64,000 nucleotides of DNA, taken from the NCBI GenBank assembly GCA_964544085.1, contig CAZIZT010000027.1, positions 38,153 to 102,152 of the forward strand, in the 5' to 3' direction. The position numbers and the translations under genes are program-made. The notes below the pieces were generated by a model. That model did not search any database. It saw only the letters and a program-made list of their open reading frames with translations, and had not been told where the DNA came from. Shown here piece after piece: positions 52,011 through 60,456 of the stretch; positions within the stretch are counted from its first letter, which is position 1, and every line of letters begins with the position of its first letter. Origin of the DNA: CAZIZT01 sp964544085 (GTDB taxonomy: Bacteria > Campylobacterota_A > Desulfurellia > Desulfurellales > Hippeaceae).

Positions 52011-52709
52011 ATGCGCTGCCTTTTTCTATCTGATGCCCACTATCCCTTGAGTAAACGGATAGTGGATTTTCTTCTGTACGCCTATTACGATTACGATGCC
52101 ATATACATCCTTGGGGATCTTTTTGAATTTTTTTATGGCTATAAGGATTTTTTCTACTCCCACCACTTACCGCTGCTGAATGCGTTATCGATGATTGCAG
52201 AAAAACGAAAGGTAGTCCTTATTGAAGGGAACCACGAGTATGCACTTGAAAACATTAAGCAGTTTATAAAGGCTGAGATTGTCCCTTCCTTTGCCGATAT
52301 TGAGATAGATGGCTTAAAGATTCATATAGGTCACGGCGACACAATAGACAAAAAAGATCTGGGCTATAGACTGTTCAGGGCTTTCTTGAAAAATCCCGTT
52401 ACACTGAGCGCTATAGAGCACCTTAATCCTGCGTGCTTGCTGGAGCTTTCAAAAAGGGCCTCAGAGTTTAGCAAGAGGGGTCTTGCCTCTAAGGGATACC
52501 GCAGGGTAGAGGAGGCGCTGGAGAGGTACGCCTGCGATAGGATAGAGAGATACGGATACGACGCGGTAATACTTGGTCATACCCACACCCCCAGGATGAA
52601 AAAGTGCAAAAACGGCTTATATATAAATACAGGCGACTTCTTTGAACATTACAGCTATGTGACCTACGCAAAGGGTATCGGTTTCAGAATCAATTTCTTC
52701 TCTAAATAG
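52011..52709 (+). CDS. lpxH: LpxH-like UDP-2,3-diacylglucosamine hydrolase
   Basis: A 232-residue metallophosphoesterase with the full metal-ligand series: LFLSDAHYPL, ILGDLFEFFYG, IEGNHEYAL, HIGHGDTID and ILGHTHTPRM. The fifth helix pair between residues 110 and 160 resembles the lipid-binding cap of LpxH, which removes UMP in lipid A synthesis. A simpler metallophosphatase of the same fold is possible. It lies 3 bases after the rhomboid gene. Confidence 0.68.
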   Translation: MRCLFLSDAHYPLSKRIVDFLLYAYYDYDAIYILGDLFEFFYGYKDFFYSHHLPLLNALSMIAEKRKVVLIEGNHEYALENIKQFIKAEIVPSFADIEIDGLKIHIGHGDTIDKKDLGYRLFRAFLKNPVTLSAIEHLNPACLLELSKRASEFSKRGLASKGYRRVEEALERYACDRIERYGYDAVILGHTHTPRMKKCKNGLYINTGDFFEHYSYVTYAKGIGFRINFFSK

Positions 52710-52725
52710 AAGCGGGAGGGTGCCT

Positions 52726-54732
52726 ATGGATAAAGAAACCGCCAGAAAGAGGATTGAGGAATTAAGAAAGCTCATAAATTATCACAATTACAGATACTAC
52801 GTACTTGATGATCCTGTCATATCTGATGCTGAATATGACAATCTTGTTGAAGAGCTAAGAAGACTGGAGGAGCAGTTTCCGGAGTTTTATGATCCCAATT
52901 CGCCAACAGTCCGGGTTGGTGGGGGCGTGTTGAACAAATTTGAGAAAGTGGAACACAAAATACCCATGCTTTCCCTTGAAGATGGTTTCACAGCTCAGGA
53001 GATCATAGAGTTTGATAGACGCATAAAACGTTTCTTGAAAATGGATACAGAGGAAAAGATAGATTATTACGTGGAACCCAAGTTCGATGGCCTCTCTGTC
53101 TGTTTGATATATGAGAATGGAAAATTGGTCAATGCATCAACGAGGGGTGACGGTTACGTTGGTGAGGATGTAACAGCAAATGTGAGAACGATAAGAAGTG
53201 TACCGCTTCAGTTGATTGTTGATAATCCACCTGAGTATCTTGATGTGCAGGGAGAGGTACTTTTAACGAAAGAGGAGTTCAAGAGAATCAACGAAGAGAG
53301 AGCTGAGAAGGGTCTGCCGCTTTTTGCCAATCCGCGAAATGCTGCAGCTGGTAGTTTGAGACAGCTCGATCCAAAGGAGACGGCAAAGAGAAAATTGGAG
53401 ATGTTTGCATACTACATAAGGGAAATCAGGGGCTACAGTAGTTATCCATCCTCCCAGCATGAGGCTATAGAGCTTTTAGGAAAGTTCGGTTTTAAAACAA
53501 GCGAGCTCAACAAGCTCTGTCACGGTATTGAGGAGGCTATTGCACATAAGGAATACCTTGAATCAAGGCGCAACCAGTTGAACTATGAGCTTGATGGTAC
53601 GGTCATTAAAGTGGATGATTTTGAACTGCAAAGGAGGCTTGGTGCAACCACGAAAGCACCACGTTGGGCAATAGCATTCAAATTCCCTGCTCAACAGGCT
53701 ACCACGAAGGTCAAGGATATTGTGGTAAATGTAGGTAGAACAGGTATTCTAACACCGGTGGCAATCCTGGAACCTGTAAACGTTGGTGGTGTTGTGGTTT
53801 CCAGAGCCTCCCTTCATACGCTTGATGAAATAAGGAAGAAGGATATTCGTATTGGAGATACTGTCTTTGTGCAGCGCGCAGGTGATGTTATACCGGAGGT
53901 GGTGAAACCTGTTAAGGAGCTTCGCAATGGCTCTGAGAGGGTGTTTGAAATGCCTAAGCGCTGCCCTGTGTGTGGCTCACACGTGGTGAGGGATGGTGCC
54001 TATTATCGATGTAGCAATATAAACTGTCCTGCAGTCCTGAAGGAATCCGTGAAGCACTTTGTATCGCGCAAGGCTATGAATATTGAGGGATTTGGCGACA
54101 AGTTGATTGAGCAACTGGTTGATAAGGGCATAATCAAGAACATAAGTGATATCTACAAGCTTGATAAAGAGACTCTGATGAGCCTTGAAAGGGTGGGTGA
54201 GAAGCTCGCAGAGAATCTCATATCGTCAATAGAAAGATCAAAAGGCACGACTTTTGCTAAATTCATTTATGCCCTTGGAATAAGGCATGTAGGCGAGTTT
54301 GTCGCCCGTTTACTGGCTGAGCATTTTAAGGATTTGGATCATCTGAAGAAGGCAACAAAGGAGGAGCTTTTGTCTATCGAAGGTATAGGCCCTGAGATTG
54401 CTGACAGCATCGTGGCTTTCTTTTCAGAGGAAAAGAACCTTGAAACGATAGAGAAATTGCTTGAAGCGGGTGTGCATTTTATCGATGAAACCGAGGAAGC
54501 ATCTGATGCTATAAAGGGCAAGAGTTTCGTGTTTACAGGCACACTCTCAAAGCCGCGAGAATACTACAAGGAGCTTGTGGAGAAAAAGGGAGGTATTGTC
54601 AGGAATAGCGTAAGCAAAAAACTGGACTATCTCGTTGTGGGAGAGAATCCTGGTTCTAAGTTGAGGAAAGCGCGTGAGTTTAATATAAAAATCATCGACG
54701 AGAAAGAACTGTTAAGATTGTTGGAGAGTTAA
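52726..54732 (+). CDS. ligA: NAD-dependent DNA ligase
   Basis: A 668-residue ligase. The adenylation Lys is K119 in VEPKFDGLSVC. The N-terminal domain Ia has NYRYYVLDDPVISDAEYD, which binds NAD. A four-Cys zinc finger (CPVCGSHVVRDGAYYRC...NCP) follows at about residue 408. Helix-hairpin-helix repeats come next, then a BRCT domain at the end (GKSFVFTGTLSKPREYYKELVEKKGG). The ATG at 52726 follows GGGAGGG. Confidence 0.97.
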   Translation: MDKETARKRIEELRKLINYHNYRYYVLDDPVISDAEYDNLVEELRRLEEQFPEFYDPNSPTVRVGGGVLNKFEKVEHKIPMLSLEDGFTAQEIIEFDRRIKRFLKMDTEEKIDYYVEPKFDGLSVCLIYENGKLVNASTRGDGYVGEDVTANVRTIRSVPLQLIVDNPPEYLDVQGEVLLTKEEFKRINEERAEKGLPLFANPRNAAAGSLRQLDPKETAKRKLEMFAYYIREIRGYSSYPSSQHEAIELLGKFGFKTSELNKLCHGIEEAIAHKEYLESRRNQLNYELDGTVIKVDDFELQRRLGATTKAPRWAIAFKFPAQQATTKVKDIVVNVGRTGILTPVAILEPVNVGGVVVSRASLHTLDEIRKKDIRIGDTVFVQRAGDVIPEVVKPVKELRNGSERVFEMPKRCPVCGSHVVRDGAYYRCSNINCPAVLKESVKHFVSRKAMNIEGFGDKLIEQLVDKGIIKNISDIYKLDKETLMSLERVGEKLAENLISSIERSKGTTFAKFIYALGIRHVGEFVARLLAEHFKDLDHLKKATKEELLSIEGIGPEIADSIVAFFSEEKNLETIEKLLEAGVHFIDETEEASDAIKGKSFVFTGTLSKPREYYKELVEKKGGIVRNSVSKKLDYLVVGENPGSKLRKAREFNIKIIDEKELLRLLES

Positions 54733-54733
54733 G

Positions 54734-55030
54734 GTGAACAACGAAAATGGCCTTGTCGTTGATCCAAAGTGGGTTGCATCGCTATACGGATTAAGTGCTA
54801 CTGCCGTTTGTATCCTCGTATTCACCTACTCAAGTACCGATTTCATGACAGCCTTGTTAAAGACCTTTTTTACGTCTATTGCGTTCTATCTCACCGGCAT
54901 CGTCACTTCGGCGCTTATAAATTTCATAGTTCTGAATTTCTTTAAGAAAAAAGAAAAAAACAACGGCGCCGAAGCGGAATCCGCAGGCTCCAGTGAAGGT
55001 ACTTCTGAGAGTGTAGAGGAGAGTAGGTGA
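54734..55030 (+). CDS. Small two-helix membrane protein, unknown
   Basis: A 98-residue protein with a GTG start 1 base after the ligA stop. Two helices (about residues 16-36 and 43-66) are followed by a charged, Ser/Glu-rich tail. No family was recognised. It is followed by a FliA-type sigma factor; small membrane proteins of this kind sometimes stand beside fliA in flagellar gene sets, but no flagellar genes are in view. Confidence 0.55.
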   Translation: MNNENGLVVDPKWVASLYGLSATAVCILVFTYSSTDFMTALLKTFFTSIAFYLTGIVTSALINFIVLNFFKKKEKNNGAEAESAGSSEGTSESVEESR

Positions 55031-55050
55031 GCTTTGCGGCAAGATAGACG

Positions 55051-55758
55051 ATGAGAATCGATAAAGATGAACTTGTTGAGCAGTACTACCCTATAGTAAG
55101 AAGAATGGTTAGAAAGCTCGTTGTGCGGATGCCTGATGGGTATGATGAGGAGGACTTCGTTCAGGTTGGCATGATGGGACTTTTGAAGGCAATAGAGGCA
55201 TTTGATCACTCCAAATCTCCTGCAGAATTCAAATCCTACGCAAGCCTGAAGATTAGGGGCGCAATTCTTGATAAGCTTAGAAGTGTGGATAGGGTTTCAA
55301 GGTACGGCAGGGATAAACTCAAGAGAATTTCGGAGGCTTACAGACAGCTCATGGATGAAGGGGTATTCAATCCATCAGATGAGAGCGTTGCCGAAAAAGC
55401 CGGGATGGGGCTTGATGAGTTTAATCGAGTGCTTACAGCAAATTCCAATCTGGATATGCTTAGTCTGGATGAGGTTTTGAGTGATGGCGACATGCTGGTT
55501 ATAGAAGCCATCGAAAACAGGATGGCAAAAACCCCCAGCAAAGAGCTTGAGGAGAAAGAGAAAGAAGAGCTGATCAAGGAGGCGCTGGGTAAACTCAGTG
55601 AACTTGAGCTAACGGTTTTGAGTCTATACTACTACGAGGATTTAAATATCAGGCAGATAGCATCAGTGATTGGGAAAACAGAGTCGCGTGTTTCGCAAAT
55701 AAAGACAAAGGCGCTAATGAAGATACGTCAGTACGTGAAAAGGAGGTTGGAGGAGTGA
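55051..55758 (+). CDS. FliA/WhiG-type sigma-28 factor
   Basis: A 235-residue sigma factor. Region 2 has YYPIVRRMVRKLVVRMPDGYDEEDFVQVGMMGLLKAIEAFD and FKSYASLKIRGAILDKLRSVDRVSR. Region 4 has LSELELTVLSLYYYEDLNIRQIASVIGKTESRVSQIKTKAL. This is the FliA pattern, which drives flagellar and chemotaxis promoters. The ribosome site is weak, and the ATG lies 20 bases after the small membrane protein gene. Its last 4 bases overlap the next gene. Confidence 0.85.
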   Translation: MRIDKDELVEQYYPIVRRMVRKLVVRMPDGYDEEDFVQVGMMGLLKAIEAFDHSKSPAEFKSYASLKIRGAILDKLRSVDRVSRYGRDKLKRISEAYRQLMDEGVFNPSDESVAEKAGMGLDEFNRVLTANSNLDMLSLDEVLSDGDMLVIEAIENRMAKTPSKELEEKEKEELIKEALGKLSELELTVLSLYYYEDLNIRQIASVIGKTESRVSQIKTKALMKIRQYVKRRLEE

Positions 55759-56276
55759 GCAATGTAATTAAGGAGGCATTGGATGTTGTTTCGCGTTTAC
55801 TTATTGCCAATGCTATAACGGCTCCCAAAGGTGTTGGCAGGGATGATATTGTTGTAAAGCTTTTGGAAAAAGAAGAGGAAAAACGGGTTGTTCTTGAACA
55901 ATCCAAGCGAATAGCGAAAAGAAGCGGTTTTAAATTCTATGAGCGAGATGCTCTAAACTGTGAAACCGTTAGCCACATTATCCTGATAGGCTATAAGCTG
56001 TTTTACCATAAGTTCAACTGTGGTTTTTGCGGATTTGCCACTTGTGATGAGGCACAGGCAAAAGGGGCACGGTGCGCAATAAGCGTTACAGATGCCGGCA
56101 TAGCTATTGGTAGTGTTGTTAAGCTCGCTTCCATTTTCGGAATTGACAACAGAATTATGCTTTCGATTGGTCAGGCAGCTGTAGAGGCGGGGTATTTTGA
56201 AGAAAAGGTAGGTGGTGCCTACGGCATACCGCTTTCGGCAACCACCAAGAATCCGTTTTTCGATAGGAAAAAGTAG
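55755..56276 (+). CDS. DUF2148 ferredoxin-domain protein
   Basis: A 173-residue protein with a GTG start overlapping the sigma factor stop. Cys residues stand in FNCGFCGFATCDEAQAKGARCAI, which would bind an iron-sulfur cluster, in a DUF2148 frame (EALDVVSRLLIANAITAPKGVG at the start; FGIDNRIMLSIGQAAVEAGYF at the end). Function is unknown. Its stop codon directly abuts that of rpmB on the other strand. Confidence 0.82.
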   Translation: MSNVIKEALDVVSRLLIANAITAPKGVGRDDIVVKLLEKEEEKRVVLEQSKRIAKRSGFKFYERDALNCETVSHIILIGYKLFYHKFNCGFCGFATCDEAQAKGARCAISVTDAGIAIGSVVKLASIFGIDNRIMLSIGQAAVEAGYFEEKVGGAYGIPLSATTKNPFFDRKK

Positions 56277-56471
56277 TTACTTTACAGCTTTCTGTACCCT
56301 GCCGGATTTCAGACAAGATGTGCACACATGAATATGTTTGACCTGGCCATCAACGATAGCCTTTACCCTCTGTATGTTTGGGAGCCATCTCGTCTTTGTT
56401 TTCCTGTGGGAGTGACTTATCTTGAATCCCACCTGGGCTGACTTACCACAAATTTCGCATCTTCTTGCCAT
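56277..56471 (-). CDS. rpmB: 50S ribosomal protein L28
   Basis: A 64-residue protein starting at the ATG at 56471 with ARRCEICGKSAQVGFKISHSHRKTKTRW, the canonical L28 start. Two Cys pairs (CEIC at the start and CTSC near residue 55) make the zinc-binding form. It is a single gene between cutA and the convergent DUF2148 gene. Confidence 0.95.
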   Translation of the reverse strand: MARRCEICGKSAQVGFKISHSHRKTKTRWLPNIQRVKAIVDGQVKHIHVCTSCLKSGRVQKAVK

Positions 56472-56529
56472 TTGTTCGACCTCCACGTTCTTTGTGACCA
56501 ACGACTTATATCAAAAAAAGCAGAATAGC

Positions 56530-56868
56530 TCAAGACAAATCTTGATGCTTTGTGGTTTCTGAAAGGAGCCACTCAAGATAATCAGGGTTACTTGCAACCG
56601 ACTCAAACGCTACGATCTCTGGTACATCATAAGGGTGGTGCTCTGAGATTGTATCTATTACCCGTTCTACAAACTCCCTGCGTGTTTTGATCAGAAGGAT
56701 GTACTCTTTGGATTGTTCGATTTTGTTCTCCCACCAGTAGGAGCTTTGCACAGGACCTATGGTGCTAACACATGCTGCAAGCCTTTCTCTAAGTAGACGT
56801 TCCGTTAATCTCTCGGCATCTGGTTTATCCTGAGTGGTTGTCATAATAAGCGCAAGTTTCTCAGCCAT
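56530..56868 (-). CDS. cutA: CutA1 divalent-ion tolerance protein
   Basis: A 112-residue protein. The start at 56868 follows GGAGGTGG. Motifs are ERLLRERLAACVSTIGPVQSSYWWENKIEQSKEYILLIKT and HHPYDVPEIVAFE, which identify the trimeric CutA1 family. The name comes from copper tolerance in E. coli, but the mechanism is unsettled. Confidence 0.93.
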   Translation of the reverse strand: MAEKLALIMTTTQDKPDAERLTERLLRERLAACVSTIGPVQSSYWWENKIEQSKEYILLIKTRREFVERVIDTISEHHPYDVPEIVAFESVASNPDYLEWLLSETTKHQDLS

Positions 56869-56955
56869 ATCTGCCACCTCCTTTTTGTTTCTTTTATAGG
56901 GCATATCCCGATTTCAGGTCAAGTGAGCTTCCCTTCTTTCGACATCTAAACATGC

Positions 56956-56984
56956 TTGACAAGCGCCGTAAAATAGGTTATTCA
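56956..56984 (+). promoter_or_regulatory. Promoter of the tRNA-Leu gene
   Basis: A perfect TTGACA at 56956-56961, a 17-base spacer and TATTCA at 56979-56984, 16 bases before the tRNA. Confidence 0.5.
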
Positions 56985-57000
56985 ATAGCTGCCTTAACAA

Positions 57001-57087
57001 GCCGAGGTGGTGGAACAGGTAGACACGCCATCTTGAGGGGGTGGTGGGATCATTCCCGTGCGGGTTCAAGTCCCGCCCTCGGCACCA
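57001..57087 (+). tRNA. tRNA-Leu (anticodon GAG)
   Basis: An 87-base tRNA with an encoded CCA end. The acceptor stem GCCGAGG pairs with CCTCGGC, the D-loop has GGTGGAACAGGTAGACAC, and the anticodon stem CCATC/GGTGG holds the loop TTGAGGG with anticodon GAG. A long variable arm (class II) follows, then a T-arm with GGTTCAAGTCC. This is the standard leucine tRNA layout. Confidence 0.95.
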
Positions 57088-57154
57088 TTTTTCCTATTCT
57101 GCTGCGTATTTTCCTTCGCCTTTTTGTTTCACATGTTAAGCTGTCATATTTTAT

Positions 57155-57183
57155 TTGATAAAAACTCCGTTTTTGTGTATATT
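57155..57183 (+). promoter_or_regulatory. Promoter of thiC
   Basis: TTGATA at 57155-57160, a 17-base spacer and TATATT at 57178-57183, 41 bases before the thiC ATG. The short leader leaves no room for a TPP riboswitch. Confidence 0.6.
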
Positions 57184-57224
57184 AGGCTATAGTATTGTTA
57201 AGTTCTTATTGAGGAGTGTCACTT

Positions 57225-58514
57225 ATGACGAAAATAGAGGCTGCAAGAAAAGGAATAGCAACTGAAGAGATAAAGCAGGTTGCGCAGGATGAGCGAAGAA
57301 GCGAAGAGTTCATAATGGAAGGTCTTGTTAAGGGTACTATCGTTATACCCAGGAATGTGAACCATCATAATGTCAGGCCCATTGGTATAGGCGAGGGTTT
57401 GCGCACAAAGGTTAATGCAAACATCGGAACCTCAAGCGACATTGCAGATCTGGACAACGAGCTTGCCAAGCTTAGAGCTGCTGTTGAGGCTAAGGCGGAT
57501 TCTGTTATGGATCTCTCCACCGGCGGCGATCTTGATCTCATCAGGCGCACCATTTTGAAGCATTCACCTATTGTTGTCGGCAACGTGCCAATTTATCAGA
57601 TTGCCGTTGAGGCTGCGGAGAAAAGGGGAAGCATTGCGTACATGACCAAGGATGACATCTTTGATACCATCGAGAAGCAAGCGAAAGATGGTATTGATTA
57701 CATGACACTGCACTGCGGTGTAACGATGGAGACGCTGGAAAGGCTTATCAAACAGGGCAGGGTTGAGGATATCGTCTCCCGCGGAGGCACGTTCCTGTCT
57801 GTTTGGATGCTATACAACGAAAAACAGAATCCACTGTATGAGGATTTTGATCGCCTGCTTGAGATTGCCAGAAGGTACGATGTGACGCTCTCGCTGGGGG
57901 ATGGTTTTAGACCCGGTGCGATTGCCGACGCTACCGATAGGGCTCAGATCCATGAGTTAATACTGCTTGGGGAACTGCACAGAAGAGCACTTGAAGCTGG
58001 TGTCCAATCCATGATTGAAGGGCCCGGACATGTGCCTATCGATCAGGTTATTACCAACGCAAAGATAGAAAAGAGCGTATGTGAAGGTGCGCCTTTTTAC
58101 GTGCTTGGGCCTGTGGTCACGGATATTGCTCCTGGCTATGATCACATCACAAGCGCCATAGGTGGGGCGCTGATGGCTGCAAATGGTGCTGATTTTCTCT
58201 GCTACGTGACGAGGGCTGAACATGTTAGGCTCCCGCGTCCTGAGGATGTTAGGGAAGTGGTTATTGTTACACGTATAGCCGCTCATGCTGCAGACATAGC
58301 AAAGGGAATACCTGGAGCTTTCGAGTGGGATCTGGAGATGAGCAAAGCAAGAAAAGCTCTAAAATGGGATAGGATGATTGAGCTGTCCATTGATCCGGAG
58401 TATGTAAGGAAGGAGAGGAGCCGCTCCAAACCCACCGAAAGCGATGTCTGTACCATGTGTGGCAAGTTTTGTGCTATAAAACTGTTGAATAAGGCGTTGA
58501 GAGAGAAGAAATGA
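57225..58514 (+). CDS. thiC: Phosphomethylpyrimidine synthase ThiC
   Basis: A 429-residue radical-SAM-like enzyme that turns aminoimidazole ribotide into the thiamine pyrimidine. Motifs are NVNHHNVRPIGIGEGLRTKVNANIGTS, MDLSTGGDLDLIRR, YMTLHCGVTMETL and EGPGHVPIDQV. A C-terminal cluster motif CTMCGKFC (C-x2-C-x3-C) follows. The short length and this motif fit the anaerobe/archaeal-type ThiC rather than the longer proteobacterial form. The ATG follows GAGGAG by 8 bases. It overlaps birA by 4 bases. Confidence 0.96.
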   Translation: MTKIEAARKGIATEEIKQVAQDERRSEEFIMEGLVKGTIVIPRNVNHHNVRPIGIGEGLRTKVNANIGTSSDIADLDNELAKLRAAVEAKADSVMDLSTGGDLDLIRRTILKHSPIVVGNVPIYQIAVEAAEKRGSIAYMTKDDIFDTIEKQAKDGIDYMTLHCGVTMETLERLIKQGRVEDIVSRGGTFLSVWMLYNEKQNPLYEDFDRLLEIARRYDVTLSLGDGFRPGAIADATDRAQIHELILLGELHRRALEAGVQSMIEGPGHVPIDQVITNAKIEKSVCEGAPFYVLGPVVTDIAPGYDHITSAIGGALMAANGADFLCYVTRAEHVRLPRPEDVREVVIVTRIAAHAADIAKGIPGAFEWDLEMSKARKALKWDRMIELSIDPEYVRKERSRSKPTESDVCTMCGKFCAIKLLNKALREKK

Positions 58515-59500
58515 ATGATGTAATTCTTGATGAGCTGTACAAGAACTTGGGTCGCTATATCACAAGTGATGTTATATGCAAGAAGCTCGGTATAAGCAGA
58601 ATTGCTGTGTGGAACAGGATTAAGGGTCTTGAGAAATTGGGCTATAAGATTGAAGCAAAAAGGAGTGTTGGCTACAGACTTGTAGAAGAGGGAAAGGACA
58701 TACTTATACCTTACGAGATCCGTAGAAGACTCAATACGAAGCTTTTTGGCAGGGAGATTGAATACTTCAGGTTAACCTCCTCCACCATGGATGAAGCGCA
58801 GTATCTGATAGAAAAGGGTTGCCCAAATGGAATGCTTATTGTTTCCGAAGAACAAACGAGCGGAAGGGGCAGGCAGAAGAGAAAGTGGTTATCCCCTCAC
58901 GGTGTTAACATCTACGCATCCGTTGTGTATATGCCCGAACACATGCCGATGGTGAAGTCGATTGATTTGATGTTCGCCACATCCATTGCTATCGTGGAGG
59001 CCTTAAGTGACATAGGTATAGATAACGCTGGTATAAAATGGCCCAATGATATCATCGTCAATGGTAAGAAGATAGCAGGTGTTCTCCTTGAGACAAAGAG
59101 TGAGTCTGGTATGCTGAAAACAGCTATTATAGGCTTTGGCATCAATGTGAACATGGAGAAGATACCTGATGATATCAAGGATGTTGCCACAAGTGTTTAT
59201 CTTGAGGTTGGAGAGAAGGTTGATAGAACCCAGCTTCTTGTTAATGTGCTTTACTACCTTGAAAACCTGATCGGTTTGATTGAGGCGAACAGGGAGAACG
59301 AAGTTGTGGAGATGTGGAAGCGTTACGATATAACGCTGGGTAAGCGTGTAGCTGTAATAAGCGGTGATACAAAGGTTGAGGGAATAGCTGAAAAACTTGA
59401 TGATAAGGGGTTTTTGGTTGTAAAACTGGATGATGGGACCCATAGAAGGGTTGTAACAGCTGAGAGTGTGAGAATTCTTGATGAGCCAGAAAAACGGTAA
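58511..59500 (+). CDS. birA: Biotin operon repressor / biotin-protein ligase BirA
   Basis: A 329-residue bifunctional protein. Residues 1-60 form a winged helix (VICKKLGISRIAVWNRIKGLEKLGYKIEAKRSVGYRL). The ligase domain has SSTMDEAQ, EEQTSGRGRQKRKWLSP, KWPNDIIVNGKKIAGVLLE and GFGINVNM, and a C-terminal SH3-like domain ends in RVVTAESVRI. The N-terminal DNA-binding part suggests that it also represses biotin genes, which are not in the window. It overlaps the next gene by 20 bases. Confidence 0.93.
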   Translation: MNDVILDELYKNLGRYITSDVICKKLGISRIAVWNRIKGLEKLGYKIEAKRSVGYRLVEEGKDILIPYEIRRRLNTKLFGREIEYFRLTSSTMDEAQYLIEKGCPNGMLIVSEEQTSGRGRQKRKWLSPHGVNIYASVVYMPEHMPMVKSIDLMFATSIAIVEALSDIGIDNAGIKWPNDIIVNGKKIAGVLLETKSESGMLKTAIIGFGINVNMEKIPDDIKDVATSVYLEVGEKVDRTQLLVNVLYYLENLIGLIEANRENEVVEMWKRYDITLGKRVAVISGDTKVEGIAEKLDDKGFLVVKLDDGTHRRVVTAESVRILDEPEKR

Positions 59501-60425
59501 GCTTGCTTCCATTATAAAAGAGGCTCTCTACCGCATGACCAAAAAGGATATCCCCTTTACTCCTTTCAACTACTACCGTGTCTTCACGCAGGTGGCGCTC
59601 GAGTCGGGTCTTGACAGGGATGTGCTGCGTGGTCTTCTTTACAGCGATGTGAAGCTTGAAGAAGAAGCCGTTGAAGAGATGAAGCAGAAAGTGCTGGATA
59701 TTGCAAGGAACGTTAAGGATGTTACGCTCAGCGTGGAGGATTCCCTGAAAAAGACCGAAAAGCAGCACGATGATGTACTCAAAACACTCGATGGACTCGA
59801 TTCCGGCACCACAATATCTAACATTGCCAATGAGATTGAACGAATAAAGTACATAAATATGGCTCTCAAAACGGAGCTGGAATCGGCAAGGAAAATCCTT
59901 GAAAAACAACGCGAAGCAATAGATAGCCTGAAGGAGCTCTCTTTAAAGGACCACCTGACAGGCTTATACAGCAGACGTTATATGGACAAGGTTCTTAAGG
60001 AGATGCTGTATGATTTTGAGCGTTACGGTAAGATATTCAGCGTGATAATGATAGACCTTGATAATTTCAAACAGATAAACGACCTGTATGGCCACAGAAG
60101 CGGCGATATTGTGCTTAGGGACTTTGCTATGCTGCTTGAAAGAATAACCCGTTATACTGATTCCTGTATACGCTATGGAGGAGATGAATTTATCGTCGTT
60201 CTGCCAGAGACGGGCCTGGATGAAGCAAAAAAGGTTGCTGAGAAGATACAGAAGGCTTTTTCCTCCATCACCTTTAAAAAGGGAGCAGATGAGTTCAAGT
60301 GCACTGTGTCTATCGGGGTAACGACTGTTAGAGAAGGAGATACGATCTCATCTATCCTCGAAAGGGTAGATAAAGCCCTCTACGAGACCAAGCACAAGGG
60401 GAAAGCCGGCATTACCGTGGTCTGA
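59481..60425 (+). CDS. Diguanylate cyclase (GGDEF)
   Basis: A 314-residue soluble enzyme that makes cyclic di-GMP. The N-terminal 130 residues are helical, with IPFTPFNYYRVFTQVA, a start often seen in cytoplasmic diguanylate cyclases. A coiled linker leads into the GGDEF domain (DHLTGLYSRRYMDKVL, DLDNFKQINDLYGHRSGD, IRYGGDEFIVVLPET), with an intact GGDEF and an RYTD inhibitory site 5 residues before it. The start is the ATG at 59481. No transmembrane sensor is present, so the input is probably cytosolic. Confidence 0.92.
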   Translation: MSQKNGKLASIIKEALYRMTKKDIPFTPFNYYRVFTQVALESGLDRDVLRGLLYSDVKLEEEAVEEMKQKVLDIARNVKDVTLSVEDSLKKTEKQHDDVLKTLDGLDSGTTISNIANEIERIKYINMALKTELESARKILEKQREAIDSLKELSLKDHLTGLYSRRYMDKVLKEMLYDFERYGKIFSVIMIDLDNFKQINDLYGHRSGDIVLRDFAMLLERITRYTDSCIRYGGDEFIVVLPETGLDEAKKVAEKIQKAFSSITFKKGADEFKCTVSIGVTTVREGDTISSILERVDKALYETKHKGKAGITVV

Positions 60426-60456
60426 ATAATCCGAATGCATAAAAAGGGGGAATAAG

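Noticed and set aside
54734..55758. Part of a flagellar operon
   Set aside because: Only a FliA-type sigma factor and a small membrane protein are present; no flagellar structural or export gene is nearby.
57088..57224. TPP riboswitch before thiC
   Set aside because: The promoter lies 41 bases before the ATG, and neither CTGAGA nor ACCTGA blocks occur there.
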